Positions 32,278 through 32,278 of a stretch of 32,278 bases of DNA are shown in pieces. Both the position numbers and the translations under genes were made by a program. The stretch is from Acidobacteriota bacterium (GTDB lineage Bacteria > Acidobacteriota > Vicinamibacteria > Vicinamibacterales > UBA2999): assembly GCA_021731165.1 (NCBI GenBank), contig JAKFXY010000007.1:1-32278 (forward strand), read 5' to 3'. Every line of letters begins with the position of its first letter. The first letter of the stretch is position 1. The notes under the pieces are model-generated. The model saw only the letters and a list, made by a program, of their open reading frames with translations, was not told where the DNA came from and did no database searches.

Positions 32278-32278
32278 C

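Overview
The window is GC-rich, very densely coded DNA from a Gram-negative bacterium. The envelope is visible in a BamA/Omp85-like barrel, another probable outer-membrane protein and a sedoheptulose-phosphate isomerase (GmhA). GTG and TTG starts are frequent, 4-8 bp gene overlaps are common, and several -10 boxes lie only 6-12 nt before the start codon. The gene mix is compatible with an Acidobacteriota (Vicinamibacteria-like) genome, but no rRNA or marker gene fixes the taxon, so this is inference. No rRNA, tRNA, CRISPR array, insertion sequence or phage gene was seen, and no gene-free stretch exceeds about 120 bp.

Layout. (1) 3-2982 (+): the end of a HupE/UreJ-2-type membrane protein and a large polytopic membrane protein. 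(2) 3006-4831 (-): a cupredoxin-like secreted protein translationally coupled to a probable outer-membrane protein. (3) 4892-7465 (+): a secreted M1 aminopeptidase. (4) 7428-11360 (-): an apparent operon of a methyltransferase, the Kup potassium importer, the MscL channel with an added zinc ribbon, and a small membrane protein. (5) 11444-14529 (+): a PA2779-like protein, then a remarkable fusion of C39-like peptidase, TPR, POTRA-like segment and Omp85-like barrel, then gmhA with a terminator-like hairpin. (6) 14575-15682 (-): a secreted proline-rich cupin protein and a TM2-type protein. (7) 15800-26361 (+): thiC and then six genes joined by 4-8 bp overlaps: a glycosidase-glycosyltransferase fusion, an ABC exporter, two GT-B glycosyltransferases, a PIG-L deacetylase and a Trm112-methyltransferase. 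This looks like a glycoconjugate or oligosaccharide synthesis and export system. (8) 26416-28808 (-), diverging from 28856-32161 (+): a CDP-alcohol phosphatidyltransferase and an LtaS-like sulfatase-fold membrane enzyme face a BchC-like dehydrogenase, a degenerate pterin synthase homologue, a GT4 glycosyltransferase and a methyltransferase. The window ends in the C-terminus of an unidentified minus-strand gene.

The most unusual items are the peptidase-POTRA-barrel fusion, the overlapping glycosylation/export operon behind thiC, and the divergent lipid/pterin/sugar cluster whose pterin-synthase homologue lacks the usual catalytic Cys, the catalytic Asp-His pair and one zinc-ligand His. All family assignments rest on reading motifs and architecture by eye; no database search was run.
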